Below are positions 20,964 to 29,739 of a stretch of DNA of 39,167 nucleotides, in pieces (the first letter of the stretch is position 1; each line of letters begins with the position of its first letter). The notes below the pieces were generated by a model. The model had not been told where the DNA came from. It saw only the letters and a list, made by a program, of their open reading frames with translations, and made no database searches. This DNA comes from Deinococcus radiopugnans ATCC 19172 (GTDB lineage Bacteria; Deinococcota; Deinococci; Deinococcales; Deinococcaceae). Where the stretch lies: the NCBI RefSeq assembly GCF_006335125.1, contig NZ_VDMO01000029.1:1-39167 (forward strand). The letters are read 5' to 3'. The translations under genes were made by a program, and so were the position numbers.

Positions 20964-21752
20964 TCAGCCGCGCACGTCCCGGTTCCCGAATGCGGGCGCG
21001 GCCAGCCCAATCAGCGCCGCGCCCAGCAGCAGGCACACCAGCAGGGGCGTGGGGCTGACCGCGTGTTCCAGCGGCAGGTCACTCAGCGCGTATTTCCAGG
21101 GATTGAGCCACGCCAGATCGTTCAGGAGCGGCACCTGGGAGGCGACGCTCTGCAGCACCACCAGCCCGACGCCCAGGCCGGCGCCGACGCCGACCGCCAG
21201 GCCGGGGTGGCCTGTCGCCGCGCCGAGGGCCAGGGCCAGGGCGCCGAACAGCCAAGCGCCCAGCGTGTGCAGGGCCACCGTGGTCAGCAGGTGTCCAGCC
21301 GGCAGCGGGGCCTGAAACGCCTGTCCGGCCAGCAGGATGCTCAGGAACAGCGCGGCCCCCAGGACCAGCAGCATGGTCAGCAGGGCGACTGCGCGCCCCA
21401 GCAGCAGCGTGGCGCGCGGCAGCGGCTGGGCCAGCGGGAACTCCAGCCAGCCGCGCTCCTCCTGGCCCGCGATCAGCGCCGAACCCTGCAGCGCGGCGAA
21501 CACGGTCAGCACGACCGGCATCAGGCTCAGCAGCTTGCCGCCCACGTATCCGGCGGGGGTGCCCAAGTTGTCACCGGCCAGCGCCCGCAACGCTTCGGGT
21601 AGGCTCTGCATCAGCTCGCCCAGGGCCGCGTTGCCCTTGAGCATGGGAAAGAAGGCCAGCAGCACGGCGGTGTACACGGCGATGCCCACCGCCCACCACA
21701 GCAGGCTGCGGCGTGAGTCCTGCAGCGCCTGCCTCCACGCTTCAAGCCACAT
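20964..21752 (-). CDS. ABC-2 type exporter permease
   Basis: 262 residues with six predicted membrane segments (about 18-36, 72-92, 105-130, 150-175, 180-200, 235-255). The sequence starts MWLEAWRQALQDSRRSLLWW and contains GQEERGWLEFPLAQPLPRATLLLGRAV, typical of ABC-2 permeases that associate with a separate ATPase. It overlaps the ATPase gene by 11 bases. Cargo is unknown; the upstream MarR-like regulator suggests export of a drug or envelope compound, by inference. Confidence 0.85.
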   Translation of the reverse strand: MWLEAWRQALQDSRRSLLWWAVGIAVYTAVLLAFFPMLKGNAALGELMQSLPEALRALAGDNLGTPAGYVGGKLLSLMPVVLTVFAALQGSALIAGQEERGWLEFPLAQPLPRATLLLGRAVALLTMLLVLGAALFLSILLAGQAFQAPLPAGHLLTTVALHTLGAWLFGALALALGAATGHPGLAVGVGAGLGVGLVVLQSVASQVPLLNDLAWLNPWKYALSDLPLEHAVSPTPLLVCLLLGAALIGLAAPAFGNRDVRG

Positions 21753-22653
21753 GGGCGGTCTCCAGGTGTGCCGGTTCGCTGCGGTACTCGTCCATAAAGG
21801 CGTCCTCCAGTGTGGACGGCGTGAGGCTCAGGGCCGTCAGTGATTCTCCGGCCAGTGCCCGGATCAAGGGGTCGGGGCCGCCGCGCCACTGTCCCCGGAA
21901 GCTCAGCCCGTCGGCCACGCCTCCGCTCATGCCGTTCAGGGCGGTGAGGTCAATGCTGGGGGGGCGGGCAAACTGCAGCGTCACCTGTTGCGGCAGACTG
22001 GCCTTGAGGGCCTCGATGCCCTCCACCCGAATCAGTTCGCCGCGCCGGATGATGCCCACCCGCCCGGCCACGCGCTCGATCTCGCTCAGGACGTGACTGG
22101 ACAGGAAGACGGTGCGGCCCTCGCCTTGGGCTTCGCGCAGCAGTCCCAGTACGGTGTCCTGCACCAGCGGGTCCAGGCCGTCGGTGGGCTCGTCCAGCAC
22201 CAGCAGTTCGGGGCGGTGCATCAGCGCCAGGGTCAGGCCGACTTTCTGGCGGTTGCCCTTACTCAGGGTGCCCAGCCGGGCGTCCAGCCGCAGTTCCAGC
22301 CGCCGCGCCACGTCCAGTCCGTACTCGGCGCTGGCCCCGCCCCGGAGCCGGCAACTGCGGCCCATCAGCTCGCGGGCCGAGTGGTCCCGGCCCAGCTGGA
22401 CCTCACCGGGCAGGTAGCCCACCCGCCGGTGAACCGCCACGCGCTCGCTCCACACGTCATGCCCCAGCACGCGCCCGCGGCCTCCGGTGGGGCGCAGAAA
22501 CCCCATCAGCGTGCGGATCGCGGTGGTCTTGCCCGCCCCGTTCGGCCCGATGAAGCCGAAGATCTCGCCCGCCGCCACGCTCAGGTTCAGCGGGGCCAGC
22601 CCCACGCCAGGGGCATACAGCTTGCTCAGCTCGGTGGTTTCGATGGCGTTCAT
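21742..22653 (-). CDS. ABC-2 type exporter ATP-binding protein
   Basis: 303 residues. Walker A is GPNGAGKTT near 36-44 and the Walker B segment is LLVLDEPTDGLDP. The signature reads LSKGNRQKV instead of LSGGQ, as in many drug-exporter ATPases of this group. SSHVLSEIERVAGRVGIIRRGELI is the switch region. The C-terminal 80 residues are the usual variable tail. The ATG overlaps the regulator's stop by four bases (ATGA) and the end overlaps the permease, so the three genes are one translationally coupled operon. Confidence 0.9.
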   Translation of the reverse strand: MNAIETTELSKLYAPGVGLAPLNLSVAAGEIFGFIGPNGAGKTTAIRTLMGFLRPTGGRGRVLGHDVWSERVAVHRRVGYLPGEVQLGRDHSARELMGRSCRLRGGASAEYGLDVARRLELRLDARLGTLSKGNRQKVGLTLALMHRPELLVLDEPTDGLDPLVQDTVLGLLREAQGEGRTVFLSSHVLSEIERVAGRVGIIRRGELIRVEGIEALKASLPQQVTLQFARPPSIDLTALNGMSGGVADGLSFRGQWRGGPDPLIRALAGESLTALSLTPSTLEDAFMDEYRSEPAHLETAHVA

Positions 22654-23165
22654 GACTCCTCCTTCGGGTTCATCCGGTCCTCCTGGTTGATCCGGTGCCA
22701 GTCCTCCAGCACGGCGGGGAACAGGCGCAGCCAGTGACCGTAGAAGCGCTGCATCTCGCGCAGGGGGGCCGCCTCGGCTCCCGGCGGCAGCGCCTGCAGC
22801 CCGTCGGCGGCCAGATCGTGCAGGGTCTGGAGCTTGCGGTTGCCCTGTTCGGTCAGGGTGGCCCAGGCGTTGGGGCGCACCCGGAAACGGTCAGCCCGTT
22901 CGCCGGGATTGGGCGCCCGCTCGGCCAGCCCCAGCAGCGTCAGGTGCTTGACCGCCCCGCTGATGCCCGCCCGGCTGGCCTGAAGGCGTTCGGCCAGCTC
23001 CGCCGGGGTCAGCCCGCCCGCCGGGGCTACCAGCAGCGCCCCCAGCACGCGCCCTGCCGCGCGCGGCATGCCCACCATCTCGAACAGCAGGCCGGCGCGC
23101 TCCATGAACTGCTCGCTCGCGGCGGTGGGCGCGAAAGGGTCTGGAGCTGGTGGTGTGTCGGTCAT
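22650..23165 (-). CDS. GbsR/MarR family transcriptional regulator
   Basis: 171 residues from ATG 23165. It has a winged-helix DNA-binding region: RAAGRVLGALLVAPAGGLTPAELAERLQASRAGISGAVKHLTLLGLAERAP (about 33-84), as in GbsR-like MarR regulators. The C-terminal helices would dimerise. The start is preferred because TACACT ends exactly 6 nt upstream. It heads the exporter operon and probably represses it. An inverted repeat ATTTCA-N8-TGAAAT (23182-23201) overlaps the promoter spacer and could be the operator. The effector is unknown. Confidence 0.85.
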   Translation of the reverse strand: MTDTPPAPDPFAPTAASEQFMERAGLLFEMVGMPRAAGRVLGALLVAPAGGLTPAELAERLQASRAGISGAVKHLTLLGLAERAPNPGERADRFRVRPNAWATLTEQGNRKLQTLHDLAADGLQALPPGAEAAPLREMQRFYGHWLRLFPAVLEDWHRINQEDRMNPKEES

Positions 23166-23171
23166 GCCTGA

Positions 23172-23201
23172 AGTGTATGACATTTCAGACATTAGTGAAA
23201 T
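23172..23201 (-). promoter_or_regulatory. Leaderless promoter with candidate operator
   Basis: On the minus strand TACACT (23172-23177) is 6 nt before ATG 23165. The inverted repeat ATTTCA-N8-TGAAAT at 23182-23201 lies just upstream, where a repressor would block RNA polymerase. Confidence 0.5.
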
Positions 23202-23277
23202 CCGGTGATCGGCTCCTGGGTCTGGTGTCCCATATCGAGGAACGTGAGCGGCACCCGCTACGGACCCGGCGCGAATC

Positions 23278-23286
23278 TGTTAAAAT
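23278..23286 (+). promoter_or_regulatory. Extended -10 promoter of typA (TGTTAAAAT)
   Basis: TG at 23278-23279 plus TAAAAT at 23281-23286 forms an extended -10. RNA would begin near 23293, giving a leader of about 200 nt. The 23166-23490 gap is otherwise gene-free. Confidence 0.55.
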
Positions 23287-23303
23287 CTCCGTTTGGGTGT
23301 CCC

Positions 23304-23352
23304 GCCCACTCGTGACCGGCCTGCCGGTGCCAGGAGTTGAGGTGGGCTTTTT
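23304..23352 (+). terminator. Possible attenuator in the typA leader
   Basis: GCCCAC (23304-23309) pairs with GTGGGC (23342-23347), enclosing a smaller hairpin ACCGG-CCTG-CCGGT (23315-23328). TTTTT follows at 23348-23352. No plus-strand gene enters from upstream, so it would end RNA from the typA promoter early. Confidence 0.45.
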
Positions 23353-23490
23353 GAGGTCGGTCCTGGCTCCCCAGCGCGCTTTTCTCGGGCATGTGGCGCG
23401 GATCGGCAGCACCACGCAACCAACACACTGTCCTCCACCATTGTCGGGCGTCTCCCGGCAGGCAGCGCCGGGCAGAAGAGAGGCAAAAAT

Positions 23491-25272
<1,782 letters not shown>

Positions 25273-25275
25273 GCC

Positions 25276-25305
25276 CCCGAGTCCACAGCGCCCGAGTCCA
25301 CAGCG
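25276..25305. repeat. Exact tandem 15-mer repeat
   Basis: CCCGAGTCCACAGCG occurs twice in a row (25276-25290 and 25291-25305) just after the typA stop. The second copy supplies the start of the terminator stem. Confidence 0.8.
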
Positions 25306-25346
25306 AAAGCCCCCGCGTCCGTTCAGGAGCGGGGGCTTTCGCTGTG
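25299..25346. terminator. 18-bp bidirectional terminator
   Basis: 25299-25316 pairs perfectly with 25329-25346, with a 12-nt loop. The stem contains GAAAGC/GCTTTC. It serves convergent typA and the gene ending at 25362. Confidence 0.85.
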
Positions 25347-25361
25347 CAGGTAGGGCGCGCT

Positions 25362-25925
25362 TCAGCCCTTGCGCAGTTCCGGCTTCAGGCGCAGTTCCGA
25401 TTCTGCCGCGCCGAAGCGTTCGCGCAGGAAGCGGCCCTGACTGAGCAGCCGGTCGGCCGTGGCATGGTCGTGGCGCAGCGCCTCGCGCACGCCGTCTTCC
25501 AGCAGGCCCAGTTGCTCGGTCAGCAGGGTTTCGGGCGGCTGGCCCTGGCTTTCCAGGGTGCGCCGCGCGCCGTCCGTCAGGTTCAGGTACGCGCGCAGGG
25601 TGTCGGGCAGATACGCCCCTATGGTCTGGGCAATCAGGTAGGCGGTGCGGGTGTCGCCGTTCACCCCCGCCCTGTGGGCGTCGGTCACCAGGCACAGCAG
25701 CGCCCACGCCTGGGTGCGGGCCGGCTCGGGCAGCCGCAGGGCCAGCGACTCCGGGGCATCGGCCTGCGGGCGCGGCAGCGCGGAAGGGGCGGCAGCGGCG
25801 GGCAGCGGCGGGCCCTCGTCCTGCTGGAAGGTCATGGCCTTCCTGGCCGTCTTGCCCAGGTTGTCCACGTAAACGATGGCCGTGATGCCGCCGAAAATCA
25901 CCAGCAGAATCAGGACAAGCATCAT
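25362..25925 (-). CDS. Membrane-anchored protein of unknown function
   Basis: 187 residues. A single N-terminal membrane segment (MMLVLILLVIFGGITAIVYVDNL) is followed by a Pro/Ala linker (about 37-65) and a helical domain of about 120 residues (ARTQAWALLCLVTDAHRAG, TAYLIAQTIGAYLPDTLRAYLNL). The helical part looks like a scaffold or repeat-type domain, but I do not recognise a family. The strong AGGAGG is 8 nt before ATG 25925. A TAGACT-driven leaderless mini-ORF (25972-25922) ends in a TGA overlapping this start. Confidence 0.75.
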   Translation of the reverse strand: MMLVLILLVIFGGITAIVYVDNLGKTARKAMTFQQDEGPPLPAAAAPSALPRPQADAPESLALRLPEPARTQAWALLCLVTDAHRAGVNGDTRTAYLIAQTIGAYLPDTLRAYLNLTDGARRTLESQGQPPETLLTEQLGLLEDGVREALRHDHATADRLLSQGRFLRERFGAAESELRLKPELRKG

Positions 25926-25972
25926 GGGGCGAACCTCCTGCGGGTGGACACCTGAAATGTCGTTCGGCTCAT
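25922..25972 (-). CDS. Leaderless mini-ORF coupled to the membrane protein gene
   Basis: Reads MSRTTFQVSTRRRFAP (16 residues) from an ATG 7 nt after TAGACT. Its TGA (25924-25922) overlaps the gene's ATG (25925-25923). It covers the gene's AGGAGG. It is the clearest of the five cases because both -10 and spacing are ideal. Confidence 0.5.
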   Translation of the reverse strand: MSRTTFQVSTRRRFAP

Positions 25973-25979
25973 CCAGGGA

Positions 25980-25985
25980 AGTCTA
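25980..25985 (-). promoter_or_regulatory. -10 box TAGACT
   Basis: On the minus strand TAGACT ends 7 nt before the mini-ORF ATG at 25972. It is the same hexamer and spacing as for hicdh. Confidence 0.55.
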
Positions 25986-26059
25986 GCGCTCCCGGCTGCC
26001 GCACTGGAACGGGTGGGTCTTCCCCGGAGGCGGGCCGCCGTCTGCGTGGTTATCCCGGC

Positions 26060-27049
26060 TCAGTTGCCGGACGGGGTCGGGGCCGCCTTGGGCTGGGTCT
26101 GCACGCCCAGCGACTTCAGGTCCAGCAGGAAGTTGCCGTCGCTGGGCAGCATGATGGTCTGGATGCCGGGGGCCAGGCGCTCGGCCACCGTGAGCTGGAT
26201 CAGCTGCGGGTTTTCCTTGAGGGACTTGCCGCGCAGCGACAGCGCTTCGGCCTGCCCGCGGGCGGTGGCGATGGCGGCTTTGGCCTCGCCCTCGGCCTTG
26301 ACCACGTCGCGCTGGGCGCTGATCTCGGCCTGTTGCAGGCGGTTGCGTTCCACGGCCACCTGCTGCTCGGCGGTCTGCTTTTCCTCGATGGCCTTGGCCA
26401 CGCTTTCGGGGATCTTCAGCTCCCGCAGCAGGATGGCGTCCAGGATCAGGTTGTTGCGCGAGAAGGACTTGTTCAGCTCGGTGGTAATGGTGCCTTCCAG
26501 CTGTGCCCGCTGATTGCTGATCAGGTCGGCGGCCCCGAACTGCCCGATGGCGTCGCGCACCTTGGCGCGGACCTGCGGGCGCAGAGCGGTGTTGATGTAG
26601 TTGCGCCCCAGTTCCTTGTGGAGAATGGCCGCCTTGGCGCGGTCAATCCGGAACTGCACCGTCACCTCCGCCGTGATGTCCAGCCCTTCCTTGCTGCGGG
26701 CACTGATGGAACCCTCATCACCCTGCGCCGCAGTCTGGGACAGCGTGACCTCCTGCAGGCGGGCGTCGTAGGTGGTCACGTGATCGACGAAGGGCATCAC
26801 GAAATGCAGGCCCTCCTGCAGGGGGTTGGGCTTGACCCCGGTAAACGAGCTGAACACCACGCCCACGTAGCCCGCCGGAATCACGGTGACGCTCTGGGCC
26901 ACGATCAGCCCGGCCACCACCACCCCGCCGATAGTCCAGCCCAGCCGGGGCGAGAAGCGGGCGGGCGGAGGGGGGGGCGGGCCATTCCCGGTGGGATTGT
27001 TGACGGGATTGGCGCGGAAGGGGGAGGAGCCTGGATCAGAGTTGGTCAT
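26060..27049 (-). CDS. Prohibitin-type SPFH/band-7 protein
   Basis: 329 residues. A short cytoplasmic N terminus with a run of six prolines (24-29) precedes one membrane segment (about 37-54). The SPFH domain follows (VIPAGYVGVVFSSFTGVKPNPLQEGLHFVMPFVDHV and on to about 230), then a helix AEQQVAVERNRLQQAEISAQRDVVKAEGEAKAAIATARGQAEALSLRG, the alanine/glutamate-rich coiled coil of prohibitins. Such proteins form ring scaffolds in membranes and often control FtsH-type proteases. The polyproline tail is unusual and may bind a partner or pause ribosomes without EF-P. There is no clear promoter; TATGAC lies 5 nt before ATG. Confidence 0.9.
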   Translation of the reverse strand: MTNSDPGSSPFRANPVNNPTGNGPPPPPPARFSPRLGWTIGGVVVAGLIVAQSVTVIPAGYVGVVFSSFTGVKPNPLQEGLHFVMPFVDHVTTYDARLQEVTLSQTAAQGDEGSISARSKEGLDITAEVTVQFRIDRAKAAILHKELGRNYINTALRPQVRAKVRDAIGQFGAADLISNQRAQLEGTITTELNKSFSRNNLILDAILLRELKIPESVAKAIEEKQTAEQQVAVERNRLQQAEISAQRDVVKAEGEAKAAIATARGQAEALSLRGKSLKENPQLIQLTVAERLAPGIQTIMLPSDGNFLLDLKSLGVQTQPKAAPTPSGN

Positions 27050-27115
27050 GCTCAGTCATACGCGGCCAGCGCACGGAAAGTTGCCGGTGGGGAGGGGACA
27101 TGGGAGGCGGGCACA

Positions 27116-27149
27116 CAAAAAGAAGAGGCCGCTCTCGCGTGCCCCTTCT
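27116..27149 (-). terminator. Terminator of the LolA-like gene
   Basis: On the minus strand AGAAGGGGC (27149-27141) pairs with GCCTCTTCT (27129-27121) with one G-U pair, followed by TTTTT (27120-27116). Confidence 0.7.
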
Positions 27150-27187
27150 CCTGGTTCAGCCCCTGTGGCCCGACGGGTGATCTCTCC

Positions 27188-27862
27188 CTATTGCCGGACG
27201 ATCTCCGCGTCCTTGGGCAACTGCTTGAGCCCGGCCACGCTGAGGCCGGAGTTGATCTTGTAGTTGCTGACGTTCAGATCGGCCAGCGACTTGCCCGCGC
27301 TGCTTACGATCTGGACGCGGGTGGGGCGCCAACCCGCCTCGGTGATAAAGACGCGCGTCTTGTCGGTGGAGTTGCCGTTCTTGGGGGTGGCCTCCAGCTG
27401 GAACAGGCGTTTCCCGGCCGCGCCCGTGGTGGACAGCAGTTTCACGTTGTACTGCGAGAGCAGCGAAGCCGTGTTGCTGAGCTGCGTGAAATCCAGCCCG
27501 CCGAAGCCCGCGCTGTCGGCGGCCTTTTTGGTGGAGGTCACGGTGACCTGATTGGTCAGGAACAGGTACTGGCGAATCTCATTCTTGTCGGCCACCACGA
27601 TGTTGTCGGCCAGCGCGTCGGGGGCGTTGAACTGCAGGCGGGCCACGTTCTGCGCGGGAATGCTCTTGACCGTGAAATCGATCTTCTGCGGGCTGGACTC
27701 CAGCGAGGCGCTGCCGCTCAGGCGGAATGAGATGTCCTTGGCGGCCTTCTGGGCAGCGTCTACTTTAGAGATGATGTCCTGAACGGTCTGGGCACTGGCG
27801 GAAGGGATCAGCAACACGCCGCAGAGGGCGAGAAGGGAAGTCAGTTTGAGAGGTGTCCTCAT
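27188..27862 (-). CDS. LolA-like outer-membrane lipoprotein carrier family protein
   Basis: 224 residues from ATG 27862. Signal peptide ends ASA|Q (24/25). The mature protein begins [29 protein letters not shown], and has the half-barrel LolA/LolB pattern of beta strands ([51 protein letters not shown]). It probably binds lipid or lipoprotein acyl chains in the periplasm; this is from fold similarity. GATACT ends 7 nt before ATG 27862, which decides this start over the ATG at 27889. Confidence 0.8.
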   Translation of the reverse strand: MRTPLKLTSLLALCGVLLIPSASAQTVQDIISKVDAAQKAAKDISFRLSGSASLESSPQKIDFTVKSIPAQNVARLQFNAPDALADNIVVADKNEIRQYLFLTNQVTVTSTKKAADSAGFGGLDFTQLSNTASLLSQYNVKLLSTTGAAGKRLFQLEATPKNGNSTDKTRVFITEAGWRPTRVQIVSSAGKSLADLNVSNYKINSGLSVAGLKQLPKDAEIVRQ

Positions 27863-27869
27863 GCCAGAA

Positions 27870-27875
27870 AGTATC
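27870..27875 (-). promoter_or_regulatory. -10 box GATACT for the LolA-like gene
   Basis: On the minus strand GATACT ends 7 nt before ATG 27862. Confidence 0.4.
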
Positions 27876-27916
27876 GCGCCCGTCCTCATGAGAAGGGGGC
27901 GCGGCGGCTGACGGGG

Positions 27917-28080
27917 GATTCATACGGATTCCGTTTATTCCGTGAAGGAATCGGGACAGCGCGGATCCCTCCACTCCATGTCTGAAATCCGTTTTTCTCC
28001 TTCTCGCTCTGCTTCGCAGCTTTACAAGTCTGCTCGGATTTCGGGTTGACGCGTCAACCTTTCAATCGGAGTCTGGATCA
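27917..28080. repeat. Non-coding element bounded by imperfect inverted repeats
   Basis: The left end ATACGGATTCCGTTT and the right end on the other strand (CAGACTCCGATTGAAA) resemble each other and the motif at 104-127. Inside are GAAATCCG (27984-27991) with its inverse CGGATTTC (28035-28042), and a perfect 16-bp palindrome GGTTGACGCGTCAACC (28044-28059). No gene is visible. It may be a small mobile-like or REP-type repeat; this is inferred. Confidence 0.4.
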
Positions 28081-28094
28081 CGCTGTGGCCGGGT

Positions 28095-29057
28095 TCAGGG
28101 CGTTGAATCTTCTCCCAGCGGCAGGCGGTAGGTGAGCCGCGCCCCGTAGCCGGTCTGACCGTCCGGCGTGCGCCCACCACTGACGTTCAGGCCCACCTCG
28201 CCGCTGCCCAGGGGCCGGGTGGCTGCGATTCCGGCGCGCAGCGGCGTGCTGGCGGTGCGCCACGGCTCGTAGGCCGCGTACAGGCGCACGCTGCTGCCGG
28301 GGCCGAGCAACTCGCCCGCGTCCACGCTGCCGGTGATTCCGAAGGTCTTGGGCCCCACCAGCGCGTCCAACCCCAGGTTCAGGCCCGATTCGGCGGCATA
28401 GGACACGCCCCCGGTTACGCCCAGCACGTCCTGCCCCGCGCGCACCCCGGCCCGCCACGTCAGCGTGCCGACAGTTTCGGTTTCCGGCTCGTCGCCGGGC
28501 TGCGCGCCCTCGTCAGGCGGCAGGAGGCGGGTCAGCTCGCGGCGGCCCTCCACGCCGACGGTGCCCATGTTCTGCCCGCCGAACTCGCCGCCTACCACGG
28601 CGATCAGGTTCCGGTTGACGCGGTAGCGGGCGCTGAGCTGGGCATTAAAGCCGCGCTCACGTGTGTCGGTGGCGTCGAATGTCCACAGACTCAGGGGGTC
28701 AATGCGCGTCGCCGGGGCGCTGAAACCGCTGGCCGCCAGATTCAGCGCCACCGGCCCCACGCTGCTGCCCAGCCGCGCCGACGCCTGCATGCCCCCCGCA
28801 AAGGCCGCCGCCACGTCCGCGCGGGCCGTCACCACGCCCAGCGGCGGCAGGGCCAGACTGCGCGCGTAGCCCACCGTGGCGGCGCGGGTGGACAGGCCCG
28901 CCGACACGCGCCCGCCCAGCGCCGGAAAGTCCGAGACGCCCACCCGTGCCCAGCCCCCGCCTTGCGGGCCGCCGTGATAGGACACGCCGAAGTCCAGGGC
29001 GGTTGCGCCCGCCGTTCCTGCCAGCGCCAGGGCCAGCGCCATCCATCCTCTCGTCAT
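28095..29057 (-). CDS. Secreted beta-barrel-like protein of unknown function
   Basis: 320 residues from ATG 29057. The signal peptide (MTRGWMALALALAGTAGATA) is followed by many alternating strands rich in Gly, Ala and aromatic residues (FGVSYHGGPQGGGWARVGVS, AQLSARYRVNRNLIAVVGGEFG, GYGARLTYRLPL), as expected of an outer-membrane barrel. The end at LTYRLPLGEDSTP lacks the classic C-terminal Phe. I do not recognise a family. The start has GAAGAGAG as Shine-Dalgarno and is overlapped by the TGA of a leaderless mini-ORF. Confidence 0.78.
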   Translation of the reverse strand: MTRGWMALALALAGTAGATALDFGVSYHGGPQGGGWARVGVSDFPALGGRVSAGLSTRAATVGYARSLALPPLGVVTARADVAAAFAGGMQASARLGSSVGPVALNLAASGFSAPATRIDPLSLWTFDATDTRERGFNAQLSARYRVNRNLIAVVGGEFGGQNMGTVGVEGRRELTRLLPPDEGAQPGDEPETETVGTLTWRAGVRAGQDVLGVTGGVSYAAESGLNLGLDALVGPKTFGITGSVDAGELLGPGSSVRLYAAYEPWRTASTPLRAGIAATRPLGSGEVGLNVSGGRTPDGQTGYGARLTYRLPLGEDSTP

Positions 29058-29074
29058 GGGCGCACTCTCTTCAT
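29054..29074 (-). CDS. Leaderless mini-ORF coupled to the barrel-like gene
   Basis: Reads MKRVRP (6 residues). Its ATG is 6 nt after TACCCT (29081-29086). The TGA overlaps the gene's ATG as ATGA, and the mini-ORF covers the Shine-Dalgarno. Confidence 0.4.
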   Translation of the reverse strand: MKRVRP

Positions 29075-29080
29075 GGGCGC

Positions 29081-29086
29081 AGGGTA
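29081..29086 (-). promoter_or_regulatory. -10 box TACCCT
   Basis: On the minus strand TACCCT ends 6 nt before the mini-ORF ATG at 29074. Confidence 0.45.
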
Positions 29087-29138
29087 GCAGCGCCGGAGCG
29101 CGCGGCATCTTCATCAGCCTTTTCAGGTGCGGGCCGGG

Positions 29139-29144
29139 TAGGGT
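29139..29144 (+). promoter_or_regulatory. -10 box TAGGGT, leaderless promoter
   Basis: TAGGGT ends 6 nt before the ATG at 29151. Confidence 0.45.
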
Positions 29145-29150
29145 GGGGCC

Positions 29151-29645
29151 ATGCGTCTCCTGTTGCCCGCTGTCCTTGTCGCCTGTGGCCTGAGCGCCTG
29201 CGCGCCCGCGTCCCAGGTGCTGCAGGTGCCCACCCTGGAAGTCCAGAGCGTTCGTCTGACCCGCCTGTCGCTGCCGGGCGGGCTGGGCGGCGCGCCCGTG
29301 GCGGACCTGAAACTGGGGTTGCGCGTGACCAACCCCAACGCCGTGCCCCTGAAGATGAGCAACATCGAGGCCACGCTGGTGATCGACGGCGCGCAGGTGG
29401 GCCAGGCGGAATTTCCCCGCGTGAACGTTCCGGCACGCGGCTCGGCGGACCAGCAGGCCGACGTGTCCATTCCGGTCACGCTGTCCACCGCCGCCTCGTT
29501 CCTGAAGGTGGCGCGCGGGCAGCAGGTGACGTACCGGCTGGACGGCAACTTCACCGCCGACTTCGGCCCGCTGGGACCCAAGAACTTCGGCCCGTTCACG
29601 CTGAGCCAGGGGCAGTGGAAGCAGAACCCGATCATCCCCTTCTGA
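29151..29645 (+). CDS. LEA type 2 / WHy-domain lipoprotein
   Basis: 164 residues. The lipobox LSAC places Cys17 as the lipidated residue. The mature part is one WHy/LEA_2 domain: LRVTNPNAVPLKMSNIEATLVIDGAQVGQAEF with the hallmark NPN near residue 63, then beta strands VSIPVTLSTAASFL and YRLDGNFTADFGP. LEA_2 proteins are linked to desiccation tolerance; WHy proteins have been studied in Deinococcus as stress protectants. The specific role here is inferred. A leaderless start is likely. Confidence 0.87.
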   Translation: MRLLLPAVLVACGLSACAPASQVLQVPTLEVQSVRLTRLSLPGGLGGAPVADLKLGLRVTNPNAVPLKMSNIEATLVIDGAQVGQAEFPRVNVPARGSADQQADVSIPVTLSTAASFLKVARGQQVTYRLDGNFTADFGPLGPKNFGPFTLSQGQWKQNPIIPF

Positions 29646-29711
29646 GTGAGGCTGGCGGGAGGCGCGCGGCCAGTGGAACCGATGGCCCACCGATTAACCT
29701 GACCTATGCCT

Positions 29712-29739
29712 TTCAGCGCACGGCCCTTCAGCGCACGGC
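29712..29739. repeat. 13-nt direct repeat at the end of the minus-strand gene
   Basis: TTCAGCGCACGGC occurs at 29712-29724 and 29727-29739 (15-nt period). The second copy overlaps the last codons and stop of the gene ending at 29728. Confidence 0.6.

Noticed and set aside
27050..27075. Mini-ORF before the band-7 gene
   Set aside because: The frame leading to the ATGA overlap has a stop (TGA) two codons upstream and no start.
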